A stretch of DNA of 5,914 nucleotides from Candidatus Omnitrophota bacterium (lineage in GTDB: Bacteria > Omnitrophota > Omnitrophia > Omnitrophales > Abzuiibacteriaceae): the NCBI GenBank assembly GCA_016206995.1, contig JACQQN010000051.1:1-5914 (forward strand), given 5' to 3'. The notes beneath the pieces are model-generated. The model did no database searches. It saw only the letters and a program-made list of their open reading frames with translations, and was not told the origin of the DNA. Shown one piece after another: positions 1 through 5,913 of this stretch (within the stretch, counting starts at the first letter, position 1; every line of letters begins with the position of its first letter). The position numbers were made by a program, and so were the translations under genes.

Positions 1-905
1 AAGATGATTTGATGAAAATTTATGCGCACATGGAAGCATGCCTTGATTTTCCGGACGAACATTTAGAAATATACGCGAATCAAGAATTTCATTGCCGTTA
101 TGAGTCTGCAGGAAATACAATTAAGTTATTGATTGATTCTTTTAGTCAGGGTGAAATTTTACGGGAAGGCGTTCTTGCCGTTATTGTTGGAAAGCCCAAT
201 GTTGGAAAATCTTCTATTCTCAATGTTCTTTTAGAACGTGACCGAGCCATTGTTTCCGAGATTCCAGGGACCACGCGGGACGCCATTGAAGAATCCATTG
301 AGCTTGACGGAATTCCAATCCGTTTAGTTGATACAGCAGGTCTCTTCACAAGTGAAGAACCTCTGACGCAGGCAAGCATGGAGAAAACACGGGCATATAT
401 GAAGGAAGGCGACCTCTTTCTTCTCGTTCTTGATGCGTCGACGACCATGTCTCTTGAAGATCAAAATATTCTTTCTGAACTTTCTGGAAAGCGCACGATT
501 CTTTTGCTCAACAAAACGGATTTACTTTCTAATTTAAATTCAATATCCGAACTTAATATTCAAAATCAATTCAAATCCGTTGTTTGGGTTTCAAAACCTT
601 GTTTGATTTCAGCAAAGACAAAGGTCGGTATCGAAAATTTAGAACAAACCATTGTCAAAACAATTTGGAAGGGAAACATCGAGAAAGAATCTGCAATGAT
701 TACACGTTTGAGACATAAGCGGGCACTTGAGGTATCGTTAGAAGCGCTTGAGAAAAGTTATCAAACTTTCTTGGCGTGTGAGTCGCTTGAATTTGTGACG
801 CTTGATTTGAAGCGAGCTTTGGACGCACTTCGTGAAATCATTGGTGAGATTTATAGTGAGGACCTTTTAGACACAATTTTCAAAGAATTCTGTATTGGGA
901 AATAG
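1..905 (+). CDS. mnmE: tRNA uridine-5-carboxymethylaminomethyl(34) synthesis GTPase MnmE, 5'-truncated by window edge
   Basis: MnmE works with MnmG (GidA) to place (carboxymethyl)aminomethyl groups on the wobble uridine 34 of certain tRNAs. It is a cytosolic, potassium-stimulated GTPase that uses a folate donor. The reading frame is open to the left edge (first full codon at 3), so the TTG/ATG at 9-14 are internal codons. About 150 N-terminal residues (the folate-binding domain) are missing compared with the usual ~450. Visible parts are the helical-domain segment with DFPDE (51-65), the inserted G domain with GKPNVGKS (P-loop, 189-212), GTTRD (267-281), DTAG (330-341), NKTD (510-521) and SAK (609-617), then the C-terminal helices and the diagnostic FCIGK end that carries the conserved Cys. 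The Asn of the P-loop matches the potassium-binding Asn of the family. The glutamate expected in switch II appears to be Thr (366-368). The family assignment is essentially certain. No terminator of its own is seen, so transcription may run on to the one at 1137. Confidence 0.97.
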   Translation, partial: DDLMKIYAHMEACLDFPDEHLEIYANQEFHCRYESAGNTIKLLIDSFSQGEILREGVLAVIVGKPNVGKSSILNVLLERDRAIVSEIPGTTRDAIEESIELDGIPIRLVDTAGLFTSEEPLTQASMEKTRAYMKEGDLFLLVLDASTTMSLEDQNILSELSGKRTILLLNKTDLLSNLNSISELNIQNQFKSVVWVSKPCLISAKTKVGIENLEQTIVKTIWKGNIEKESAMITRLRHKRALEVSLEALEKSYQTFLACESLEFVTLDLKRALDALREIIGEIYSEDLLDTIFKEFCIGK

Positions 906-952
906 AAATTTGAATCTAATTTTCCTACATAAAAAATTTTTTGTTTTTTTGG

Positions 953-981
953 TTGACACACTATTTTTTCTCACATAAAAT
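953..981 (+). promoter_or_regulatory. Strong sigma70-type promoter, rRNA-promoter-like
   Basis: The -35 box TTGACA (953-958) and the -10 box TAAAAT (976-981) are separated by exactly 17 bases. Directly upstream lie A6T6 (931-942) and a further T run (944-950), which resemble the A/T-rich UP element of rRNA promoters. Transcription would start near 988. A boxA-like sequence follows about 15 bases into the transcript, which also points to a ribosomal-type promoter. No protein gene starts soon after it, and the next terminator is only ~180 bases away. Confidence 0.8.
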
Positions 982-1002
982 TCGGTTTGTAGTTGATGGT
1001 GA

Positions 1003-1013
1003 TGTTCTTTGAC
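1003..1013 (+). promoter_or_regulatory. boxA-like antitermination element
   Basis: TGTTCTTTGAC closely matches the boxA sequences of bacterial rRNA leaders, such as E. coli TGCTCTTTAACA and the TGTTCTTTGAAA form common elsewhere. In those operons boxA RNA is bound by NusB/NusE to make RNA polymerase resistant to termination. Its position ~15 nt into the transcript of a strong promoter is right for an rrn leader. Finding it in a transcript that soon meets an intrinsic terminator, without rRNA genes, is odd. Confidence 0.6.
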
Positions 1014-1136
1014 GACAAAAACTGGTAGCAGGTGTTGCAAGAGAGAAGAAAAGAGACAATTTCAAGTTAGGCAAACGAGCTTCATTCTATATGTTTCTTA
1101 GAGTTTCTAAATATTCAATCTAGCCGCGAAACACAA

Positions 1137-1167
1137 GGACAGGGTCAAAAGGCCCCGTCCTTTTTTT
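1137..1167 (+). terminator. Intrinsic terminator of the 988-1167 transcript
   Basis: The arms GGACAGGGTC (1137-1146) and GGCCCCGTCC (1151-1160) form a 10-position stem with one A.C mismatch and one G.U pair around an AAAA loop. Seven T follow (1161-1167). AA at 1135-1136 can pair with the first T residues. It would also end any read-through from mnmE. There is no comparable T run on the opposite strand, so it works toward the right. Confidence 0.9.
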
Positions 1168-1364
1168 GTCTCTTTGTAAGGTTTCCTCGAGTTATTAAAC
1201 TCATGCAACGTTGTAACGTAAAGGTTATATTCAAATATTACCTTTCATTTATCCATCTAAAAGGTCAATTTCAAAAGTAATGAGTCCCAAAGGCATAAAG
1301 CAAATCAAAGCCGCGTAAAAAGTTAAATTTTAAGGTTAAAGTTCAGTAGCAATATGTCGTTTTT
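1168..1364. other. AT-rich non-coding spacer upstream of the nrdJ promoter
   Basis: About 200 bases lie between the terminator and the nrdJ promoter. I find no ORF with a plausible start on either strand, no tRNA and no cobalamin-riboswitch-like B12 box. Contents are a short hairpin GAGTT-ATTA-AACTC (1189-1202), the palindrome CAACGTTG (1206-1213), a direct repeat of AACGT (1207-1211 and 1215-1219), and the larger inverted repeat at 1220-1245. The remainder holds no structure that I can name. Confidence 0.6.
1220..1245. repeat. Near-perfect inverted repeat, possible operator or hairpin
   Basis: AAAGGTTATATT (1220-1231) and AATATTACCTTT (1234-1245) are reverse complements at 11 of 12 positions, with only CA between them. 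The single mismatch is T1226 against T1239. No T run follows on either strand, so it is not a standard terminator. A dyad this compact could be a binding site for a dimeric regulator, but it lies ~120 bases upstream of the nrdJ -35 box and no protein can be named for it. Confidence 0.6.
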
Positions 1365-1393
1365 TTGATTAGATCTACTAGATATGGTAGAAT
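1365..1393 (+). promoter_or_regulatory. nrdJ promoter
   Basis: The -35 box TTGATT (1365-1370) and the -10 box TAGAAT (1388-1393) are 17 bases apart, with a T run just before the -35. Transcription should start near 1400, giving a leader of roughly 138 nt before the ATG at 1538. The spacer and -10 are overlapped by the first NrdR-like box, and the second box lies just downstream of the start point. That is the expected arrangement for repression by promoter occlusion. Confidence 0.7.
1375..1390. promoter_or_regulatory. NrdR box 1 (predicted)
   Basis: CTACTAGATATGGTAG fits the core of the commonly cited NrdR consensus acaCwAtATaTwgtgt, sharing C, W, A, the ATAT core and GT at the right places. 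Its outer CTAC/GTAG arms are palindromic. It covers the promoter spacer and the first half of the -10 box. NrdR is a zinc-ribbon/ATP-cone repressor of ribonucleotide reductase genes that responds to ATP/dATP. Placement before nrdJ and pairing with the second box make the call stronger than the single-site match alone. Confidence 0.65.
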
Positions 1394-1406
1394 GCAGCGT
1401 AGTCAG

Positions 1407-1422
1407 GTACAAGATATGCTAC
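1407..1422. promoter_or_regulatory. NrdR box 2 (predicted)
   Basis: GTACAAGATATGCTAC repeats the AGATATG core of box 1 with palindromic GTA/TAC ends. It is separated from box 1 by a 16-base linker, so the centres are 32 bp apart, almost exactly three helical turns. This is the spacing typical of tandem NrdR boxes. It lies a few bases after the predicted transcription start. It fits the consensus somewhat less well than box 1 at the right-hand end (C where g is expected). Confidence 0.6.
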
Positions 1423-1526
1423 GTTCTACCTCCTAAAGTTTGAATGCTTTTTGATTGAGTTGCAAAGTAAAAATGGGCAAAAATTAGAGTTAGAGTTGGG
1501 TTCACGAGACACGCTTTCAAATTTGC

Positions 1527-1534
1527 AGGGGGAG
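1527..1534 (+). promoter_or_regulatory. Ribosome binding site deciding the nrdJ start
   Basis: AGGGGGAG lies 3 bases before the ATG at 1538 and is the only purine-rich Shine-Dalgarno-like sequence near an in-frame start. The spacing is on the short side. The upstream in-frame TTG at 1451 has no comparable site before it, which favours 1538 as the true start. Confidence 0.55.
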
Positions 1535-1537
1535 TCA

Positions 1538-4500
1538 ATGAATGCAAAAGTGCAAAAGATAAAACAGCAGGCAAAGAAAGTTGGGAATATGACACATGAT
1601 GCCTTAACACACACCCCTCGCCAAGGCGACGCTAATCAGGAAGGTAAGGCGAGTGCACAACATGGGCTTCATGTAAGCCGGCGGTTTACGCAAGAAGGCG
1701 TTCACCCCTTTGATCAAATTGAATGGACGCGCCGTTCAACCGTCATTACAAATCCCGATGGCTCTGTTGTTTTCAAAATGGAAGATGTCGAAATTCCAAA
1801 ATCATGGTCGCAACTTGCGACAGACATTGTTGTTTCGAAATATTTCCGGAAAGCAGGTGTCCGCGGTGGTACTGAGACAAGTGTTCGCCAAGTTGTTAAG
1901 CGTATTGCCCATACAATTCGTGTGGCGGGCGAACATCTTCACAATTACTTTGCAACTCCTCAAGATGCGGAAGCATTTGAAATGGAACTTGCTCACTTAC
2001 TCGTGAGCCAAAAGTGTGCTTTCAATTCTCCTGTTTGGTTTAACTGTGGCCTTTACCATGAATATGGAATTCGGGGGAGTGGCGGAAACTGGTTTTGGAA
2101 TCCTCAAACGGATCAGATCGAACAAACCACGGACTCTTATTCGCACCCGCAATGTTCTGCTTGTTTTATCCAATCAGTAGATGATGATTTGATGTCCATT
2201 TTTTCATTGATTCAATCAGAAGCCCGGCTTTTTAAGTTTGGTTCTGGAACTGGGACCAACTTTTCAAAATTACGCGGGAAACAAGAAAAACTTTCAGGAG
2301 GCGGAACTTCTTCAGGTCTCATGTCTTTTCTCGAAGTGCTCGACCGGGGAGCGGGAGCTACAAAATCTGGTGGAACCACACGCCGGGCCGCCAAGATGGT
2401 TTGTTTGGATATGGATCATCCTGAGATTGTTGACTTTATTAATTGGAAGGTAAGAGAAGAGCGCAAAGCAAGAGCGCTTATTGCATCAGGCTACCCCTCG
2501 GACTTCAATGGCGAGGCTTACCGCACAGTTTCTGGTCAGAATTCCAATAACTCAATCCGCGTCACGGATGAGTTCATGCAAGCGGCATTAAACAATGGCA
2601 AGTGGAGTACCCGCTTTCGGACCACAGGCCAAGTTTCGGAAACATTTGAAGCGAAAGATCTTCTCGATCAAATTTGTAAAGCTGCTTGGGAATGCGCAGA
2701 CCCGGGGATTCAGTGTGATACGACCATTAATGATTGGCATACCTGTTCCAATACGGACCGGATTTACGCATCTAATCCATGCTCTGAGTACATGTTTCTC
2801 AGTAACAGCGCTTGCAACCTCGCTTCGATCAATTTAATGAAGTTTTTAAATTTGGATGGAACATTTGACGTAGAAGGGTTTCGCCATGCCTGTCGGGTTT
2901 CTATCATTGCACAAGAGATTCTAGTTGATTTCTCTTCATACCCCACAAAAACGATTGCGCAAAACAGTCATGACTACCGGCCGCTTGGTTTGGGCTATGC
3001 AAATCTTGGAACTTTACTCATGGTCAGCGGTATTCCTTACGACAGTGAAGAAGGTCTTGCCATTTGTGGTGCAATTACAGCCATTATGACCGGGCACGCT
3101 TACCTAACATCTGCAGAAATTGCAAAAAATAAGAATGCGTTTCCAGGTTTTGCAAAAAATCGTGAACCCATGCTCCGCGTCATGGAAAAACACAGAGACG
3201 CTGTGTATAAAATTAACGCCTCCAAATGCCCTTCTCATCTTTTGAAAGCTGCCGAAGAAGATTGGAACCAAGCACTGGCATTTGGGAGACGATATGGTTA
3301 CCGAAATGCTCAAGCAACCGTGATTGCACCGACAGGAACCATTGGGCTTTTGATGGATTGCGATACCACGGGCATCGAACCTGACTTTTCGCTCATCAAA
3401 TTCAAAAAACTTGCAGGAGGAGGTTACTTTAAGATTGTAAACCAATCAGTGCCTCTGGCACTCAAACGACTCGGTTACTCGGATATAGAAGCTAGGGAAA
3501 TTGTTGAATATGTTGCTGGGGTTTGTTCACTCAAACAGTCTCCCTGGATTAATGAAAATGCCTTGCTCGCAAAAGGGTTTACAAGCGACGACTTGCTTAA
3601 AATTGAAGCGACGCTTCCTTCGGTTTTTGAACTGGATCAAGCATTTGCGAGTTGGATAGTGGGCGAAGAAACACTCAAGCGGATTGGGTTCAAACCAGAA
3701 CAATATCAAGCTAAAGGGTTTAATTTTCTCGAAGAGCTTGGGTTTTCAAAAGCGGAAATTGAAGAAGCAAGCCGTTATGTGTGTGGGACCATGACGATTG
3801 AAGGTGCGCCTCACTTGAAACCAGAATACCTTCCTGTTTTTGACTGCGCGAATAAATGTGGTAAAGCCGGAAAGCGATTTATCCAGCCACTGGCGCATGT
3901 TCGCATGATGGCCGCTGCCCAGCCGTTTATTTCAGGGGCAATCTCAAAAACGGTCAACCTTCCAAACGAGGCAACCGTTGATGGTATTCGTGATATTTAC
4001 ATCGAAGGTTGGAAAATGGGCTTGAAAGCAATTGCTCTTTACCGGGATGGTTGTAAAGCATCCCAGCCATTAAATTCAAGCTCAGGCGATTCGAAAGAAG
4101 GAGAGGCGGCATCATCGAAGAAAGAAACGGAAACACCCGTTCAATCTCCTGTTCTTAGCCGCAGGCGGCTCCCCAAGAAACGGTCTGGGTTTACTCAGGA
4201 GGCACGGGTGGCAGGTCACAAAGTTTATCTGAGGACGGGTGAGTATGAAGACAGTGCACTCGGTGAAATTTTTATCGACATGCACAAAGAAGGCGCCGCC
4301 TTTCGGAGTTTAATGAATTGTTTTGCCATCGCAGTCTCTCTTGGTCTTCAATACGGTGTTCCCCTCAAAGAATTTGTGGATGTGTTTACGTTTACTCGTT
4401 TCGAACCGCAAGGGCCAGTTGATCATCCAAATATTAAGTACGCAACATCTGTGATCGATTATGTTTTCCGTGTGCTTGGGATGGAGTACCTTGGTAGAAC

Positions 4501-4852
4501 GGATTTTATCCACAAGCCGGTTGATGGCGAGCAAATTTCATCGCATAAAGAACCACGGCCAAAACAAAATCTGGCCCTTGAAGAGAACATCGCGCATGGA
4601 AAACAGGCGGCAAATGAGGCCATTTCCGAAAAACCCGCTCGAGCGCATTCTGCACCTGAATCTGTTGAAAACCTGATCGCCTCAGATAGTGAATTGGGAG
4701 AAGCAGAAGCAAAAACCATTGCAGTGCTCAGCGAACATCTTGCTCAGATGATGGGTGACGCTCCCGTATGCAATTCATGCGGCCACATCACCGTCCGAAA
4801 CGGTTCTTGTTACAAGTGTTTGAATTGCGGTAACAGCATCGGTTGTTCGTAA
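1538..4852 (+). CDS. nrdJ: Adenosylcobalamin-dependent class II ribonucleotide reductase NrdJ
   Basis: This enzyme reduces ribonucleotides to 2'-deoxyribonucleotides with a radical made from adenosylcobalamin, so it needs neither oxygen nor a separate radical subunit. It is cytosolic, with 1104 residues from this start (1133 from TTG 1451). Residues ~49-80 are the typical NrdJ entry (RRFT, PDGSVVF). C209 (in CSACFIQS) and C426 (in SACNLAS) form the expected substrate-reducing Cys pair. N413, C415 and E417 in NPCSE are the radical-site Asn/Cys/Glu, and C415 to C426 is the 11-residue spacing usual in class II enzymes. GSGTGTN (235-241) and APTGT (597-601) are further family motifs. A charged linker (~841-885) leads to a TSCPD domain (~892-961, ending TFTRFEP). 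After a low-complexity linker comes a Cys-rich tail with C1078, C1081, C1091, C1094, C1097 and C1103, a zinc-ribbon and electron-relay end. There is no N-terminal ATP cone. The region ~308-328 is short compared with the alphaproteobacterial form. The family call is certain and the start moderately so. Confidence 0.97.
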   Translation: MNAKVQKIKQQAKKVGNMTHDALTHTPRQGDANQEGKASAQHGLHVSRRFTQEGVHPFDQIEWTRRSTVITNPDGSVVFKMEDVEIPKSWSQLATDIVVSKYFRKAGVRGGTETSVRQVVKRIAHTIRVAGEHLHNYFATPQDAEAFEMELAHLLVSQKCAFNSPVWFNCGLYHEYGIRGSGGNWFWNPQTDQIEQTTDSYSHPQCSACFIQSVDDDLMSIFSLIQSEARLFKFGSGTGTNFSKLRGKQEKLSGGGTSSGLMSFLEVLDRGAGATKSGGTTRRAAKMVCLDMDHPEIVDFINWKVREERKARALIASGYPSDFNGEAYRTVSGQNSNNSIRVTDEFMQAALNNGKWSTRFRTTGQVSETFEAKDLLDQICKAAWECADPGIQCDTTINDWHTCSNTDRIYASNPCSEYMFLSNSACNLASINLMKFLNLDGTFDVEGFRHACRVSIIAQEILVDFSSYPTKTIAQNSHDYRPLGLGYANLGTLLMVSGIPYDSEEGLAICGAITAIMTGHAYLTSAEIAKNKNAFPGFAKNREPMLRVMEKHRDAVYKINASKCPSHLLKAAEEDWNQALAFGRRYGYRNAQATVIAPTGTIGLLMDCDTTGIEPDFSLIKFKKLAGGGYFKIVNQSVPLALKRLGYSDIEAREIVEYVAGVCSLKQSPWINENALLAKGFTSDDLLKIEATLPSVFELDQAFASWIVGEETLKRIGFKPEQYQAKGFNFLEELGFSKAEIEEASRYVCGTMTIEGAPHLKPEYLPVFDCANKCGKAGKRFIQPLAHVRMMAAAQPFISGAISKTVNLPNEATVDGIRDIYIEGWKMGLKAIALYRDGCKASQPLNSSSGDSKEGEAASSKKETETPVQSPVLSRRRLPKKRSGFTQEARVAGHKVYLRTGEYEDSALGEIFIDMHKEGAAFRSLMNCFAIAVSLGLQYGVPLKEFVDVFTFTRFEPQGPVDHPNIKYATSVIDYVFRVLGMEYLGRTDFIHKPVDGEQISSHKEPRPKQNLALEENIAHGKQAANEAISEKPARAHSAPESVENLIASDSELGEAEAKTIAVLSEHLAQMMGDAPVCNSCGHITVRNGSCYKCLNCGNSIGCS

Positions 4853-4877
4853 TTTCGAAAACAAACTTAGAATCAAT

Positions 4878-4919
4878 AAGCCCCTGGTAAATTGAAATCT
4901 GCCAGGGGCTTTTCCTTTT
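4878..4919 (+). terminator. Intrinsic terminator after nrdJ
   Basis: AAGCCCCTGG (4878-4887) pairs perfectly with CCAGGGGCTT (4902-4911). The stem can extend inward by T4888.G4901 and A4889-T4900, and TTTTCCTTTT follows from 4910. It begins 25 bases after the nrdJ stop and separates that gene from the SDR transcription unit. Confidence 0.9.
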
Positions 4920-4945
4920 GAAGAGTACGTCTTTACAGTACAAGA

Positions 4946-4954
4946 TGATATAAT
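4946..4954 (+). promoter_or_regulatory. Extended -10 promoter of the SDR gene
   Basis: TGATATAAT contains a perfect -10 box TATAAT (4949-4954) preceded by the TGn extension. No good -35 is present: TTTACA at 4932-4937 leaves only an 11-base spacer. Only 7 bases lie between the -10 and the ATG at 4962, so the start of transcription should fall at or one base before the A of the ATG. Confidence 0.7.
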
Positions 4955-4961
4955 ACTCGCC

Positions 4962-5762
4962 ATGAAACAAGAAAATCGTTTGCGTTGGGCGCTTGTAACA
5001 GGGGCTTCTTCTGGGATTGGGGAGGCGTTTGCGCGGCGGTTTGCGAAAGATGGTTGGAACGTCGTCTTGGTGGCGCGTTCGGTTGATAAATTAAATAATC
5101 TTGCGCGTGTGTTAACCGCAGAACATTCTATCCAAACGCTTGTCATTGGTGCAGATTTAAGGCTTCCGACCGCTTGCCGTCAAATTTATGATAAAGTTTC
5201 CGCAAGCGGTATTTGCATTGATTCGCTTATCAACAACGCGGGCTTCGGTGCTGTCGGTACGTTTGTTGGTATTGATCTTGATCGCCAGCTCGAGATGATT
5301 GATGTTAATGTAAGAGCGCTTGCGGAACTGACGTATTTTTTTCTTCCATTGATGATTGAAAGAAAACACGGTTGGGTGATTAACGTTTCGTCAACTGCAA
5401 GTTTTCAACCAATCCCTTACTTTGCTATGTATTCTGCCACTAAAGCGTTTGTCACGTCGTTTTCGGAAGCGCTTTGGGCGGAATGTCGTGACGCTGGGGT
5501 GACAGTTTTAAATCTTTGTCCCGGGAGAACCAAAACAAATTTTGGAGTTTTTGCAAATCAAAAGTCAAATCCAAATGACCTCCGGCCGGTTCAAACAGCG
5601 GAAGAGGTAGTGGATCTTGCGTTTCAAGCTATGTCAAAAAGAAAGCCAACTGTGGTAACAAATCTGTTTGACAATTTCCTTCGTTTTTTCGAAAGAATTA
5701 TTACCCGGAAAGCAGTTGTTTTAATTTCCGGAAAACTTGCAAAACGAATGGGGTATCGATGA
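4962..5762 (+). CDS. Classical short-chain dehydrogenase/reductase (DltE/COG0300-like), substrate unknown
   Basis: This is an NAD(P)-dependent oxidoreductase of 266 residues, the normal length for a classical SDR. The Rossmann motif TGASSGIG is at 13-20. R39 directly after the second beta strand suggests a preference for NADP(H). D65 is the adenine-ring Asp, NNAG is at 91-94, and N116, S144, Y157 and K161 (YSATK) form the catalytic tetrad. PGRTKTNF (187-194) follows. No signal peptide or clear membrane segment is seen, so it should be cytosolic. The C-terminal part (~235-266) is basic and hydrophobic, as in DltE-type members. The start is fixed by the promoter: the ATG has no Shine-Dalgarno sequence and the mRNA is predicted to be leaderless. 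The 3' end overlaps the next ORF by ATGA. The family is certain, but the substrate cannot be read from the sequence. Confidence 0.93.
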   Translation: MKQENRLRWALVTGASSGIGEAFARRFAKDGWNVVLVARSVDKLNNLARVLTAEHSIQTLVIGADLRLPTACRQIYDKVSASGICIDSLINNAGFGAVGTFVGIDLDRQLEMIDVNVRALAELTYFFLPLMIERKHGWVINVSSTASFQPIPYFAMYSATKAFVTSFSEALWAECRDAGVTVLNLCPGRTKTNFGVFANQKSNPNDLRPVQTAEEVVDLAFQAMSKRKPTVVTNLFDNFLRFFERIITRKAVVLISGKLAKRMGYR

Positions 5763-5872
5763 GACAACAGGTTCTTTATCTTGGTGATGGTCCCGCGTCG
5801 GGCCCAGCTTGTTACTTGCTTGGAATTTTAAAATATGCAGGCTATAAAACATTTCACTTCCCAACCTATTAA
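5759..5872 (+). CDS. Short ORF translationally coupled to the SDR; likely N-terminal remnant of a longer protein
   Basis: The ATG overlaps the SDR stop in an ATGA junction, a classic coupling arrangement, and the ORF encodes 37 residues before TAA. It begins MRQQVLYLGDGPASGPA, a beta strand then a Gly-rich turn, followed by the helix-like YLLGILKYAGY. This is how a Rossmann-like or glutamine-amidotransferase-like alpha/beta protein opens, and I recall similar openings (VLYLGD...AAAYLAG) in uncharacterised proteins of over 200 residues, though I cannot verify that here. The product stops after about one beta-alpha unit and a terminator-like hairpin follows 6 bases later. It may therefore be a gene whose 3' part was deleted, or a genuine micro-ORF. 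No function is assigned. Confidence 0.45.
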   Translation: MRQQVLYLGDGPASGPACYLLGILKYAGYKTFHFPTY

Positions 5873-5878
5873 TAAATT

Positions 5879-5913
5879 CCGAAAATAATTTTTAAAAAAC
5901 CATTTTCGGTTTT
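5879..5913 (+). terminator. Terminator-like hairpin at the window end
   Basis: CCGAAAAT (5879-5886) pairs perfectly with ATTTTCGG (5902-5909), and TTTT follows to 5913 with the tract possibly continuing beyond the window. The stem is AT-rich and the loop (5887-5901) contains T5A6, which can pair further. It would end the SDR and short-ORF transcript. Strength is uncertain because the T tract is cut by the edge. Confidence 0.6.

Larger units (their letters stand above)
988..1167 (+). ncRNA. Predicted ~180-nt untranslated transcript: orphan rrn leader or small RNA
   Basis: This span is defined by the promoter at 953-981 and the terminator at 1137-1167. It contains no credible ORF and matches no RNA family I can recognise (no SRP, tmRNA or RNase P core motifs). 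The first part looks like a 16S rRNA leader: a boxA-like motif at 1003-1013, then a 17-base purine run (1039-1055). TTAGAGTTT (1098-1106) resembles the first bases of many 16S genes, but the following bases do not. The 5' and 3' portions can pair weakly (985-988 with 1129-1132, 990-992 with 1120-1122, 993-996 with 1115-1118), as in a processing stem or a 6S-like RNA. Its identity as rrn remnant, small RNA, or product of an assembly that skipped an rRNA operon is open. Both ends are inferred from the signals. Confidence 0.5.

Noticed and set aside
146..448. Open reading frame of 100 codons on the minus strand inside mnmE
   Set aside because: It is antisense to the well-conserved G domain, its product has no recognisable features, and it is a shadow of the coding frame.
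1002..1028. Tiny ORF (8 codons, ending Trp-stop) in the 988-1167 transcript, considered as an attenuation leader peptide
   Set aside because: There is no good RBS, no run of regulatory codons and no amino-acid gene downstream. Its bases are better explained by the boxA element.
1386..1430. Stem GGTAGAA/TTCTACC plus CGTAG/CTACG just before nrdJ, considered as a riboswitch or attenuator
   Set aside because: The left arm contains the -10 box and lies before the predicted start of transcription, so it would not be in the mRNA. The symmetry is partly explained by the NrdR-like boxes.
1444..1458. Four-codon upstream ORF in the nrdJ leader
   Set aside because: It is too short, has no RBS, and such ORFs are expected by chance in AT-rich leaders.
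1170..1537. Cobalamin riboswitch expected before a B12-related gene
   Set aside because: No B12-box-like sequence or matching fold is seen. NrdJ uses B12 as cofactor and is not usually repressed by it.
4775..5146. Minus-strand ORF of 123 codons spanning the nrdJ end and SDR start
   Set aside because: It runs antisense through the nrdJ tail, terminator, promoter and SDR Rossmann motif, and its product has no family features.
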